Shown here: in pieces, positions 17,951 to 26,713 of the stretch | Numbering within the stretch: the stretch's first letter is position 1 | Layout of the letters: each line of letters starts with the position of its first letter | Assembly: GCA_963747405.1 (NCBI GenBank) | Contig: CAVVFG010000025.1 | Location: 62,001-126,000, forward strand | Direction: 5' to 3' | Origin: Fodinibacter sp963747405 | Lineage (GTDB): Bacteria > Actinomycetota > Actinomycetes > Actinomycetales > Dermatophilaceae | DNA length: 64,000 nucleotides | Translations under genes and position numbers: made by a program | The notes under the pieces: model-generated | Databases searched by the model: none | Seen by the model: only the letters and a program-made list of their open reading frames with translations | Told to the model about the DNA's origin: nothing

Positions 17951-18741
17951 GACTGCTCCTCCTGGGGGGCCTTGCGCGCCGCGCGCGCCGAGACGGCGTT
18001 GGTCGTCGCGCCGGTGATGGCGGCGATGATCTCCTGGACGTTGGTGTCACTGACGCGGAACTCGCCGTTGTTGCGCCCGAGGCGCATCACGACGACGCGG
18101 TCCGCGACCGCCATGACGTCGGACATGTTGTGGCTGATCAGGATGACGGCCAGGCCGTTCTCCCGCAGCCGCTCGACGAGGTTGAGGACCTCGGCCGTCT
18201 GGGCGACGCCGAGGGCGGCGGTCGGCTCGTCGAGCATGACCACCTTGGGCTTGCCGAGCAGCGACCTGGCGATCGCCACGGTCTGCCGCTGCCCGCCGGA
18301 CAGGCTCGCCACGGGGATCCGGACGCTCGGGATCTTCGCGCTGAGCTCGCGCAGGAGCCGCCAGGACTCCTTCTCCATCGTCACCTCGTCGAGGGTGCGG
18401 CGGTGGACGACCTCGCTCCCGAGGTAGAGGTTGCCGACGACGTCGAGGTTGTCGCAGAGCGCGAGGTCCTGGAACACGGTCGCGATGCCGAGCTCCTGGG
18501 CCTGGGAGGGCGAGGTGATCCGCACGGCCTTGCCGTCGAAGACCACATTGCCCTCGTCGGGTGTGTAGACGCCCGCGATGGCCTTGACGAGGGTGGACTT
18601 GCCGGCGCCGTTGTCGCCCACGAGCGCCACCACCTCCCCGGATTCGACACTGAACTCGATGTCCTTGAGTGCCTGGACGGCGCCGAAGCGCTTGGACACT
18701 CCGGTCATCGACAGCACGGGGCCCGAGGAGGTGGTGGTCAT
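17947..18741 (-). CDS. Sugar ABC transporter ATPase (single domain, XylG/FrcA type)
   Basis: The 264-residue ATPase has Walker A GDNGAGKST, signature SLSGGQRQ, Walker B VVMLDEPTAAL and the switch His in ISHNM. Classical XylG, RbsA and AraG have two fused ATPase domains of about 500 residues. This is a single-domain version, as in FrcA and many actinobacterial CUT2 systems, and must work as a homodimer. The stop codon overlaps the permease start by four bases. Confidence 0.88.
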   Translation of the reverse strand: MTTTSSGPVLSMTGVSKRFGAVQALKDIEFSVESGEVVALVGDNGAGKSTLVKAIAGVYTPDEGNVVFDGKAVRITSPSQAQELGIATVFQDLALCDNLDVVGNLYLGSEVVHRRTLDEVTMEKESWRLLRELSAKIPSVRIPVASLSGGQRQTVAIARSLLGKPKVVMLDEPTAALGVAQTAEVLNLVERLRENGLAVILISHNMSDVMAVADRVVVMRLGRNNGEFRVSDTNVQEIIAAITGATTNAVSARAARKAPQEEQS

Positions 18742-18793
18742 GCTCGGCTCACTCCTTCGTGAGGGTGGGGCTGGGTATGCCGGATGGCGGTGG

Positions 18794-19894
18794 TCAGCTG
18801 AGACCGGCCTTGGCGCACGCGTCCGCGTACTCCGGGGTGCAGATGTCGGCGACGGTGTAGAAGTTGTCGGCGACGATGGTGTCCTTGATGTTCTTGGACG
18901 TGACGACGACGGGGTCGAGCAGGGTGGCGGGGACGCCCTCCTTGTCGGCGGAGGAGGTCGGCTTCTGGCCGTTGGCGAGGGCGATCGCGTTCAGTGCGGC
19001 GTCCTCGGCCTGGGGCTGGATGGCCTTGTAGATCGTCAGGGCCTGGTCACCGGCGAGGATCCGCTGGATCGCGGCGAGCTCGGCGTCCTGGCCGGTCACC
19101 GGCGGGAGCGGGTTGACGCCGCCACCCTTCAGGGCCGCGATGGCGCCGCCACCGGTACCGTCGTTGGCCGCGTAGACGCCGACCAGCTTGGCCTTCACGG
19201 CACCGATCTGGCTCTCCATCCATGCCTGGGCCTTGTCGGGGCTCCAGTCCGGGGTGTCGTACTCGGCCGCGATGGTGTACCCGCTGGTGTCGAGCACGCT
19301 GTGCGCTCCGGCCTTGAAGTCGGCCGCGTTGGCGTCGGTGGGCGAGCCGTTGATCATCACGATGTCACCGGAGGTCTTGCCGTTGGCCTTCATCGCGTCC
19401 ACGAGGCCGGAGCCCTGGAGCTCGCCGACCTTCTTGTTGTCGAAGCTAACGTAGTAGTCGGAGCCGGCGATGAAGCGGTCGTACGCGATGACCGGGACGC
19501 CCTGCGTCTTGGCGTTCTGCACGATCGTGACGGCCGACTTGCCGTCGACGGCGCTCATCACGATGACGTCCGCGCCCTGGGTGATGGCGGCCTCGGCCTG
19601 CTGCTGCTGCTTGGCGGCGTCCTGGTTGGCGTTGCTGTAGAGCACCTCGCAGTCGGGACAGCCGGCCTTGACGGCGGCCTCGAACATCGGCTTGTCGAAG
19701 GCCTCGTAGCGGGCGGTCTTGTTCTCCGGCAGGAGGAGGGCGATCTTCTTGGCGCCGCCACCGGAGCCGCCGCTGGCGCTGGCGCTGCTGCTGCTTCCGG
19801 AGGTGTCGTCGCTGCTGCCGCAGGCCGAGAGGGCCGTGACAGTGAGGCCGAGAGCGAGTGCGGCTCCGGCGAGGCGGAAGGTTCGAGTGGTCAT
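18794..19894 (-). CDS. Sugar-binding lipoprotein (XylF-like)
   Basis: The 366-residue protein has a lipoprotein signal peptide ending LTALSAC, so Cys will be lipidated, followed by a Ser/Gly-rich linker. The mature part is a periplasmic-binding type I fold with KIALLLPENKTARYEAFD, VIMSAVDGKSAV, SDYYVSFDNKKVGELQG and VYAANDGTGGGAIAAL, the XylF/ChvE pattern. ATG 19894 is preceded by AGGAG at good spacing; the upstream ATG six codons earlier is less likely. It is the first transport gene after the ROK regulator. Confidence 0.87.
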   Translation of the reverse strand: MTTRTFRLAGAALALGLTVTALSACGSSDDTSGSSSSASASGGSGGGAKKIALLLPENKTARYEAFDKPMFEAAVKAGCPDCEVLYSNANQDAAKQQQQAEAAITQGADVIVMSAVDGKSAVTIVQNAKTQGVPVIAYDRFIAGSDYYVSFDNKKVGELQGSGLVDAMKANGKTSGDIVMINGSPTDANAADFKAGAHSVLDTSGYTIAAEYDTPDWSPDKAQAWMESQIGAVKAKLVGVYAANDGTGGGAIAALKGGGVNPLPPVTGQDAELAAIQRILAGDQALTIYKAIQPQAEDAALNAIALANGQKPTSSADKEGVPATLLDPVVVTSKNIKDTIVADNFYTVADICTPEYADACAKAGLS

Positions 19895-19976
19895 GCGGTC
19901 TCCTAGGGCCATGACATCCGCAGCCTCTCTGGTGCGGGCGCTTCGGATTCAACTCGCTTCGACCGTTGAGGTCAAG

Positions 19977-19990
19977 CCTTGAATACAAGG
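19977..19990. promoter_or_regulatory. Candidate ROK operator CCTTG-N4-CAAGG
   Basis: CCTTGAATACAAGG is a perfect 5-4-5 inverted repeat in the 125-base gap between the ROK gene and the sugar-binding protein start. It lies in an A+T-richer stretch where the xylF-type promoter should be. Binding by the ROK protein is inferred from position only. Confidence 0.45.
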
Positions 19991-20019
19991 TATTGAGGCA
20001 ACGATTCGGTCACGGTTCC

Positions 20020-21210
20020 TCAGCCGACGGTCAGGGCGGCCCGGTCGGCATCCTCCCGCACCTGGTCCGCGAGCGCCAGAGCACCGAGCACGTCGGCGTC
20101 CTCCGGGGCCAGCACGCTGGTCAGCACCTCGACCGAGGCGGCCGCGCTCGGGATCGCGCACCGCTCGATGGCCTCGCGCATCGGCTGCAGGATCACCTCG
20201 CCCACCCGGGCCATCTGGCCCCCCAGGCAGACCACCTGCGGGTTCAGCAGGTTGACCACGCCGGCCACCGCCACCCCGATGTGCCGGCCGGAGTCCTCGA
20301 GCACCCGGCGGCAGCCGGGGTCACCGTCGAGCGCCCGGTTGATGACGTCGCGCAGGGTGAGCGCTCCGTGCGACCCGCGCAGCGCACCGAGCACGGCCTG
20401 GGCTCCCACGAAGGTGTCGAGGCAGCCGCGGTTGCCACACCGGCAGATGGGGCCATCCTCGTCGATCGTCACGTGGCCGATCTCGCCCGCCGTGCCCGCG
20501 CTCCCGCGGAAGAGCTCACCCCCGATGATCAGGCCGGCGCCCACCCCGTACGAGGCCTTGATGAAGATTCCCGTCGAGACTCCCTGCAGGGCACCGAACT
20601 TCGCCTCGCCCAAGGCGGCCAGGTTGGCCGTGTTGTCGAGCAGCACCTTGGTGTTGAGCACCTCCTCCATGGCCGACGCCACGGGGATGCCGCGCCACCC
20701 CGGCAGGATGCCCTCGGACCCGACCTGGCCGGTAACCCGGTCGATGGGTGCCGGCAGTCCCACGCTGACGGCACGCAGCTCGGACATCGCGTGCGCGCTG
20801 GTCTGCATCAGCTCGAAGAGCAGCCGCGAACCCCGGGTCATGCCCTCGTCGGCCGCATGGTCGGCCGGCAACGGCATCCGCTTGTGGCTCACGACCTCGG
20901 CCCCGCCGGTCCCGATCGCCACGCGCACGTCGCGGTCGCCGAAGACGATGGCGGCCACCAGCCCGTGCGAGGCGGCGAACGACACCTGCACGGCCCTTCG
21001 ACCGTTGCGGATGCTCGGCGAGAGCCGCACGGCGCCCGCAGCGTCGAGCTCGCGGACGAGGTTCGACACGCTCGCCGCGCTCAGGCCGGTGACCCCGGCG
21101 ATCTCGACCTGGGTCAGCGCCCCGTTCTCGCGGACCGCGTCGAGCACCCGCAGGCGGTTCATCTCCCGGAGGGATGCCTGCGAGCCCGGCGCTGGACCCG
21201 TTGAGTTCAC
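20020..21210 (-). CDS. ROK-family transcriptional repressor (XylR/NagC type)
   Basis: The 396-residue protein has an N-terminal winged HTH, RENGALTQVEIAGVTGLSAA, and a C-terminal sugar-kinase-like ROK domain. ROK motifs include GTAGEIGHVTIDEDG and the zinc-binding CRCGNRGCLDT cluster. GTG 21210 was chosen because GSQASLREMNRLRVLDAV is conserved at the start of such regulators; ATG 21161 would remove it. It lies just upstream of the xylFGH-like genes on the same strand and diverges from the polyol dehydrogenase, so it is well placed to repress both when inducer sugar is absent. Confidence 0.88.
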   Translation of the reverse strand: MNSTGPAPGSQASLREMNRLRVLDAVRENGALTQVEIAGVTGLSAASVSNLVRELDAAGAVRLSPSIRNGRRAVQVSFAASHGLVAAIVFGDRDVRVAIGTGGAEVVSHKRMPLPADHAADEGMTRGSRLLFELMQTSAHAMSELRAVSVGLPAPIDRVTGQVGSEGILPGWRGIPVASAMEEVLNTKVLLDNTANLAALGEAKFGALQGVSTGIFIKASYGVGAGLIIGGELFRGSAGTAGEIGHVTIDEDGPICRCGNRGCLDTFVGAQAVLGALRGSHGALTLRDVINRALDGDPGCRRVLEDSGRHIGVAVAGVVNLLNPQVVCLGGQMARVGEVILQPMREAIERCAIPSAAASVEVLTSVLAPEDADVLGALALADQVREDADRAALTVG

Positions 21211-21492
21211 GGGGCAAACATAAGACCTTCGTCGCCGGTGCGGAAGGGACCCGCCCCCCGGCAGGATCTCGAGGCGGCGCCACGGCGCCTTCGGCGGGGC
21301 GCCGGGTGCGGGCCGCGCCGGCGAGCGGAGCCGGGCCCGGCCGAGCCCACGGCCTGCGGCGCGTCGATGCTTTCCCGCGCGGCACCGATCCTTTTCCCTC
21401 CCCGGGGCCGCGCGGCGTTGGCGTGCCCCACGGTTGTTGGTTCGATGGCAGGGAGAGTCCGTGACCGCACCGCCGCGAAAGGACCTGCCCCG
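21211..21492. other. Divergent intergenic region, ROK regulator / polyol dehydrogenase
   Basis: A 282-base very G+C-rich gap between two divergent genes, so it must hold two promoters. I do not see a convincing -35/-10 pair or a palindrome comparable to 19977-19990. Confidence 0.5.
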
Positions 21493-22959
21493 ATGACTGC
21501 TCTCTGCTCGGCCGCCCTGCCCTCCCTGTCGGCCTCCACGCCGACCTACGACCGCCAGGCGGCGAGCGTCGGGATCGTGCACTTCGGCTTCGGCAACTTC
21601 CACCGCTCGCACGTCGCGATGTACCTCGACCGGCTGATGGAGCGTGGGGAGGGGCTGGACTGGGGGATCTGCGGCGTGGGCGTGCTCGAGCACGACGCGG
21701 CGATGCGTGACGTCATGCGCGCCCAGGACTGCCTGTTCACCCTGGTGGTGCGGCACCCGGACGGCTCGCTGGAGCCCCGTGTGGTCGGCTCGGTGCTGGA
21801 GTACCTCTACGGCCCCGACGACGCCGCGGCCGTGCACCGGCGGCTCGACGACCCCTCGGTGCGCATCGTCAGCCTCACCGTCACCGAGGGTGGCTACCTC
21901 AAGAACGCCGCCACCGGCGAGTTCGACGCCGACAACCCGGCGGTGGTACACGACCTCGAGCACCCGCACGACCCCCGCACGGCGTTCGCGTACATCGTCG
22001 AGGGCCTGCGCCGACGGCGTGCCGCGGGTGCCGCGCCCTTCACCGTGCTCTCCTGCGACAACCTCCAGGGCAACGGCGACTACGCCCGACAGGCGGTGGT
22101 CGGCTTCGCCCGGCTGCTGGACCCCGGGCTCGCGGCCTGGATCGACGCCGAGGTGAGCTTCCCCAACTGCATGGTCGACCGGATCACCCCGTCGACCACC
22201 GACGCCGACCGGGAGGCCGTGCACCGCGAGTTCGGCATCGAGGACGAGTGGCCGGTGCCCGCGGAGCCGTTCACCCAGTGGATCGTCGAGGACCACTTTC
22301 CCACCGGGCGGCCCGCCCTGGAGTCGGTCGACGTGCAGTTCGTCGAGGACGTACGCCCCTACGAGCTGATGAAGCTGCGCCTGCTCAACGCGAGCCACCA
22401 GGCGATCGCCTACTTCGGCGCCCCCCTGGGCTACGTCCTCGTCGACCAGGCCCTGGCCGACGACCGCCTGCGCACCTACCTCGAGCGCTACATGGCTGAC
22501 GAGGCGGCCCCGACCCTCGGCGAGCTGCCCGGCATCGACCTCGAGGGCTACATGGCGACGCTGATCGAGCGGTTCAGCAACCCCCGGATGCGCGACACCC
22601 TGGTGCGCCTGGCGACCGACGGCTCCAACCGGATGGCGACGTTCACGTTGCCCGCGATCCGCGACAACCTCACCGCCGGGCGGTCGGTGCGGCTCGGCAC
22701 CGCGATGGTCGCCGCCTGGGCGCACTACTGGGCGCTGATCGGGCGGGGCGAGATCGTCGCCCCCGAGGTGCCCGACGACGTGCACGCCGCGGAGATGACC
22801 GCCGCCGCCCTCGACCCGAGCCCCCGGTCGTTCACCGGGATCGGCGTGCTGTTCGGCGACCTCGGGACCGACGACACCTTCATGGCGCAGTACCTCGCCG
22901 CCCGGCGCTCCCTCGTCGAACGGGGCGTGCACCCCACGCTCGACGACCTCCTGGCCTGA
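21493..22959 (+). CDS. Long-chain polyol dehydrogenase (mannitol/D-arabinitol type)
   Basis: The 488-residue enzyme has the polyol-specific long-chain dehydrogenase layout. The N-terminal NAD-binding region reads GIVHFGFGNFHRSHVAMYLD, then CDNLQGNGDYAR, FPNCMVDRITPST and the catalytic-lysine region YELMKLRLLNASHQAIAY. It oxidises mannitol to fructose or D-arabinitol to D-xylulose; sequence alone cannot choose. Nearby xylulokinase favours arabinitol, while the Smo-type importer also fits mannitol or sorbitol. RBS-like AAAGGA precedes ATG 21493. It ends three bases before the convergent AraC gene. Confidence 0.88.
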   Translation: MTALCSAALPSLSASTPTYDRQAASVGIVHFGFGNFHRSHVAMYLDRLMERGEGLDWGICGVGVLEHDAAMRDVMRAQDCLFTLVVRHPDGSLEPRVVGSVLEYLYGPDDAAAVHRRLDDPSVRIVSLTVTEGGYLKNAATGEFDADNPAVVHDLEHPHDPRTAFAYIVEGLRRRRAAGAAPFTVLSCDNLQGNGDYARQAVVGFARLLDPGLAAWIDAEVSFPNCMVDRITPSTTDADREAVHREFGIEDEWPVPAEPFTQWIVEDHFPTGRPALESVDVQFVEDVRPYELMKLRLLNASHQAIAYFGAPLGYVLVDQALADDRLRTYLERYMADEAAPTLGELPGIDLEGYMATLIERFSNPRMRDTLVRLATDGSNRMATFTLPAIRDNLTAGRSVRLGTAMVAAWAHYWALIGRGEIVAPEVPDDVHAAEMTAAALDPSPRSFTGIGVLFGDLGTDDTFMAQYLAARRSLVERGVHPTLDDLLA

Positions 22960-22962
22960 GGG

Positions 22963-23988
22963 CTACCCGGCGGGCGGGGCCGCCTCGCCGACCCGGGCCG
23001 CCTTCAGGCCCAGGCTGAGCACCTCGTTCGGCGGCTTCATCGACGACTCCAGCCGCCGGTACGCCGACGGCGTGCAGCCCGCCTCGGCGAGGAACTGGCG
23101 GTTGAAGTTGGCCATGTTGTGGTAGCCGCTCAGCGTCGCCACCCGGGTGATGGGGTGGTCGGTGGAGTCGAGCAGCCGGCGGGCGTGCGCCACCCGCAGC
23201 TTCTTGACCATGTTGCTGAAGGTCAGCCCGGTGGCGCGCTTGAAATACTTGGAGAACGTGGGCTCGGACATGTACGCGAGCCGGGCCGCGGTGGTGAGCC
23301 GGATGTCACCGGTGAGGTTGGAGAAGATGTAGTTCAGCCCGGCCTCGCCCGCGCCGCGGGCGCCGTCGTCGTCGGGGTGCCCCATCCACTCGCTGGCCAC
23401 CGTCTCCCACTCGCCGTCGGGTGCGTTGGCCATCAGCCCGAGCAGCTTGAAGAGGTGCCCGACCCGTTCGGGTCCGTGGGTACCGACCACGCCCACGATC
23501 TGGTCGGCGGCCCGCCAGGCGGTGGCGGCGGAGAACACCAGGCCCCGGGTGGAGTGCCTCAGCATGTCGTCGAGCTCCTGGAGCTCGGGCAGCAGCTTCA
23601 TGCACTGCCGGATCCAGCCGTCGGTGAACTGGATGACGACGTCGCGGTCGACAGCCACCTGCCCGGGCTCGAGGTCGCTGACCCAGTCGTGCGGGAGGTT
23701 GGGCCCGATGAGGCTGACGTGCCCCGGCCCGAAGGTGCCGATGTGGTCGCCGGCGATGAAGCTGCCGTGCGTCTTGGTGATGAGGTGGATCTCGTACTCG
23801 GGGTGGGCGTTCCACCCGCAGATCTCGCTCGGGAAGTCGTGGGTCATGGCCCGCACCGAGTGCTGCGGATGCAGGGGAATGACCTCTCGTCGGGGGATGA
23901 CCGACGCGTAGGGGCTCACCGGCTCGTCCTCCCGTTGCTGCGGCTGCGACGCACCCGGCGACTGGTGGGGTCGATACAAATCCGTCAT
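22963..23988 (-). CDS. AraC-family regulator with cupin sensor
   Basis: The 341-residue protein has an N-terminal cupin-like sensor (about 50-150) with NAHPEYEIHLITKTHGSFIAGD and IGPNLPHDWVSD. The C-terminal double HTH includes LAYMSEPTFSKYFKRATGLTF and ATLSGYHNMANFNRQFLAEAG, the AraC signature. It diverges from the polyol ABC binding-protein gene across a 279-base gap. It is therefore the likely activator of the importer, dehydrogenase and xylulokinase genes. ATG 23988 follows GGAGGG at seven bases. Confidence 0.87.
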   Translation of the reverse strand: MTDLYRPHQSPGASQPQQREDEPVSPYASVIPRREVIPLHPQHSVRAMTHDFPSEICGWNAHPEYEIHLITKTHGSFIAGDHIGTFGPGHVSLIGPNLPHDWVSDLEPGQVAVDRDVVIQFTDGWIRQCMKLLPELQELDDMLRHSTRGLVFSAATAWRAADQIVGVVGTHGPERVGHLFKLLGLMANAPDGEWETVASEWMGHPDDDGARGAGEAGLNYIFSNLTGDIRLTTAARLAYMSEPTFSKYFKRATGLTFSNMVKKLRVAHARRLLDSTDHPITRVATLSGYHNMANFNRQFLAEAGCTPSAYRRLESSMKPPNEVLSLGLKAARVGEAAPPAG

Positions 23989-24122
23989 TGGCGCACCCTC
24001 CAGCGGTCCGGCCCTGCCGTGAATGTCACGGACAGGTAACGGCTCCGGGCCAGGAAGGCGAGGACCGCGTCGTCCATCCTCGGAATAATAGTACCGATGT
24101 CGGCGCGTAGGCGCCCTTGTCG

Positions 24123-24262
24123 CTCCTTTGGCCACAGTCTTACCTTTGCAGGAGTTCACCGCAGCGAAGCAGGCATCAATTCCAGCCCCTCTCCCTGAGA
24201 ATTCATCCTTTGTCACGACTTCAGCCGCGCCGGACGTTTTCGAAGTGCCCCTACCAAAGGAG
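24123..24262 (+). promoter_or_regulatory. Divergent control region with CTCCTTTGG/CCAAAGGAG repeat
   Basis: The A+T-richer gap between the AraC gene and the importer carries CTCCTTTGG (24123-24131) and its exact complement CCAAAGGAG (24254-24262). The second copy contains the Shine-Dalgarno sequence of the binding-protein gene. CCTTTG recurs at about 24136 and 24213. The repeat could pair and mask the ribosome-binding site or mark regulator half-sites; both are inferences. Confidence 0.4.
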
Positions 24263-24267
24263 TTAGG

Positions 24268-25632
24268 ATGCTTTCCAGCAAGCGCACATTGACCGTCGGG
24301 GTCTTCGCGCTCTCCTCCGCCCTCGTCCTGGGCGCCTGTTCCGGCGCCGGCGGCTCGTCCTCCGGCGGTGGCAGCGCCGCCGCCGGTGGCGACGTCACCC
24401 TCAACCTGGCCACGGTGAACAACGGCCAGATGAAGGACATGGAGAAGCTCAAGACCGAGTACGAGAGCGCCAACCCCGGCGTGACGGTGAACTTCCAGGT
24501 CATGGAGGAGGCCGACCTGCGCAGCGCGGTCACCGCCGACGTCGCCAGCGGAGCCGGCCAGTACGACATCGTCACCATCGGCGCCTACGAGACCCCGCAG
24601 TGGGGGGCCAACGGCTGGCTGGTCGACCTCACCGAGCCCCTCGCCTCCGACACGGCCTACGACGTCAACGACCTCCTGCCGCCGGTGCGCGTCGCCCTCA
24701 CCAACGACGACAAGCAGTACGCGGTGCCGTTCTACGGCGAGTCCTCGATCCTCATGTACAACAAGGACGTCCTGGACAAGGCCGGCGTCAGCATGCCGAT
24801 GAACCCCACCTGGCAGCAGGTCGCCGACGCGGCCAAGAAGGTCAAGACGGCGGACATGTCCGGCATCTGCATGCGCGGCAAGCCCGGCTGGGGCGACCTG
24901 TTCGCCCCGCTGACCACCGTCGTGCAGACCTTCGGCGGCAACTGGTACGACATGGACTGGAACGCCACGGTGAGCTCGCCGGAGTGGAAGCAGGCCGTGA
25001 CCTTCTACAAGACCATGCTCGACGAGTCCGGTGAGGCAGACCCGGTCTCGTACAGCTTCAACGAGTGCCTGACCTCCCTCAAGGAGGGCAAGTCGGCCAT
25101 GTGGGCCGACGCGTCCGTGGCCGCCTCGATGCTCGAGGCCGCCGACTCCCCGGTCAAGGGCAAGATGGGCTACGCCCACATGCCGGTGAACAAGACCGAC
25201 GAGTCCGGTTGGCTGTGGAGCTGGAACCTCGCCGTCCCGAAGTCCACGAAGAACCAGGACGCCGCGATCAAGTTCGTCAAGTGGGCCACGAGCAAGGAGT
25301 ACATCAAGCTCGTCGGGGAGAAGATCGGCTGGAGCAACGTGCCCCCGGGCTCGCGCACCTCGACCTACGAGATCCCCGAGTACAAGGAAGCCGCCGCCGC
25401 GTACGCGCCGATCACCCTCGACGTGATGAGCGCGGTCAACCCCAAGCAGCCGGGCGTCAACCCGCAGCCGTGGGTCGGCATCCAGTACGTCTCGATCCCC
25501 GAGTTCCAGGACGTCGGCAACCAGTGCGCCCAGCTGATCGCCGACTACATCGCCAACCGCTCATCGGTCGACGACGCGCTCGCCAAGTGCCAGACGATCG
25601 CCCAAAAGGGCGGCGACCCGCACAAGGGCTGA
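24268..25632 (+). CDS. Polyol/sugar-binding lipoprotein of ABC importer (SmoE-like)
   Basis: The 454-residue protein has a lipoprotein signal peptide ending LVLGAC and a Gly/Ser linker. The type II binding-protein body includes LRSAVTADVASGAGQYDIVTIG and YAVPFYGESSILMYNKDVLDKAG. The C-terminal region, NPKQPGVNPQPWVGIQYVSI, resembles sorbitol/mannitol-binding SmoE. The Shine-Dalgarno AAAGGAG is strong. It heads an operon of two permeases, an SDR dehydrogenase and xylulokinase. No dedicated ATPase is encoded here, so a shared MsiK-like ATPase is probably used. Confidence 0.88.
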   Translation: MLSSKRTLTVGVFALSSALVLGACSGAGGSSSGGGSAAAGGDVTLNLATVNNGQMKDMEKLKTEYESANPGVTVNFQVMEEADLRSAVTADVASGAGQYDIVTIGAYETPQWGANGWLVDLTEPLASDTAYDVNDLLPPVRVALTNDDKQYAVPFYGESSILMYNKDVLDKAGVSMPMNPTWQQVADAAKKVKTADMSGICMRGKPGWGDLFAPLTTVVQTFGGNWYDMDWNATVSSPEWKQAVTFYKTMLDESGEADPVSYSFNECLTSLKEGKSAMWADASVAASMLEAADSPVKGKMGYAHMPVNKTDESGWLWSWNLAVPKSTKNQDAAIKFVKWATSKEYIKLVGEKIGWSNVPPGSRTSTYEIPEYKEAAAAYAPITLDVMSAVNPKQPGVNPQPWVGIQYVSIPEFQDVGNQCAQLIADYIANRSSVDDALAKCQTIAQKGGDPHKG

Positions 25633-25647
25633 GTTCTGCACCACCAC

Positions 25648-25684
25648 GGTGTGGGGGCTGGCCCGACCGGCCGGCTCCCACACC
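25648..25684 (+). terminator. Intercistronic stem-loop after the binding-protein gene
   Basis: GGTGTGGG (25648-25655) pairs with CCCACACC (25677-25684), extended by GCTGGCC/GGCCGGC, giving an imperfect 15-pair stem 13 bases after the stop. A stem here is common in ABC operons, where it keeps the binding-protein mRNA more abundant than the permease mRNA. Confidence 0.55.
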
Positions 25685-25780
25685 CACACCTCGACGTGGA
25701 CGCGACCGTGACACGACCGGTCGGCCTGCCTCCGTCAGGGCCCGTCATTCCCGCTGTCGCGAAACCGGGGTAAGCAGAAC

Positions 25781-26713
25781 ATGACCACCACCGCCACGAA
25801 AGTCGAAGCACCGCCGGTCGACCCGGCCAAGAAGAAGATCCAGCGAAAGCAAGCCTGGACCGCCCGCGGGCTCCTTATGCCCGCATTCATCTTTCTCCTC
25901 GTCCTGACCCAGATACCGTTCCTCTTCACCATCGGTTTCTCGATGATGAACTGGAACCTGCTCTATCCGGCCGATCGTGGGTTCACCGGGCTCGACAACT
26001 ACCGGACCGCCCTGACCTCGGGTGCCCTGTGGCCCTCGATCGTCGCCACCGTGCTGATCACCGCCTTCTCGGTGGTGCTCTCACTGCTGCTCGGGCTGCT
26101 CTTCGCCGTCCTGCTCGACCGCAACCTGCCCGGGAGGGCCATCGCCCGCACCCTGATGATCACCCCGTTCCTGATCATGCCGGCGGCCGCGTCGCTGATC
26201 TGGAAGTACTCGATGTTCGACACCAACATAGGAATGCTCAACTGGCTGTTCAACCTGGTGGGCCTGCCGAAGGTCTCGTGGAGCACCGAGCACCCGATGG
26301 CGACCGTGGTCATCGTGCTGACCTGGATGTTCACCCCGTTCATGATGCTGATCCTGCTGGCCGGCCTGCAGGGCCAGTCCAAGGAGACGCTGGAGGCGGC
26401 CCAGGTCGACGGCGCCGGTGCCTGGCGCACCTTCACCTGGATCACCCTGCCGCACCTGCGGATGTACATCGAGATCGGAACCCTGCTGGGCTCGGTCATC
26501 ATCCTGCAGGTGTTCGACCCGATCGCGATCCTCACCAAGGGCACCGGCGGCACCAAGACGCTGGCCTACCTGCTCTACGAACGAGCCTTCATCGGGCTCA
26601 ACGTCGGTGAGGCCGCGGCGTACGGCGTCGTCACGGTGATCCTCACGATCATCGTCGCCACCATCGCACTCAAGACCACCTTCAAGGTCTTCATGGCTGG
26701 AGGAAGCCGATGA
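25781..26713 (+). CDS. Polyol ABC permease, MalF/SmoF type
   Basis: The 310-residue permease has six membrane helices after a Lys-rich start. Its EAA loop reads ETLEAAQVDGAGAWRTFTWITLPHL, the CUT1-family contact with the ATPase. Length and helix pattern match MalF-type subunits without the large periplasmic loop. Its stop overlaps the next permease by four bases (ATGA), so the pair is made in equal amounts. Confidence 0.9.
   Translation: MTTTATKVEAPPVDPAKKKIQRKQAWTARGLLMPAFIFLLVLTQIPFLFTIGFSMMNWNLLYPADRGFTGLDNYRTALTSGALWPSIVATVLITAFSVVLSLLLGLLFAVLLDRNLPGRAIARTLMITPFLIMPAAASLIWKYSMFDTNIGMLNWLFNLVGLPKVSWSTEHPMATVVIVLTWMFTPFMMLILLAGLQGQSKETLEAAQVDGAGAWRTFTWITLPHLRMYIEIGTLLGSVIILQVFDPIAILTKGTGGTKTLAYLLYERAFIGLNVGEAAAYGVVTVILTIIVATIALKTTFKVFMAGGSR

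Noticed and set aside
23989..24267. Riboswitch upstream of the polyol importer
   Set aside because: I could not fit a known riboswitch fold; the 9-base inverted repeat alone is insufficient.
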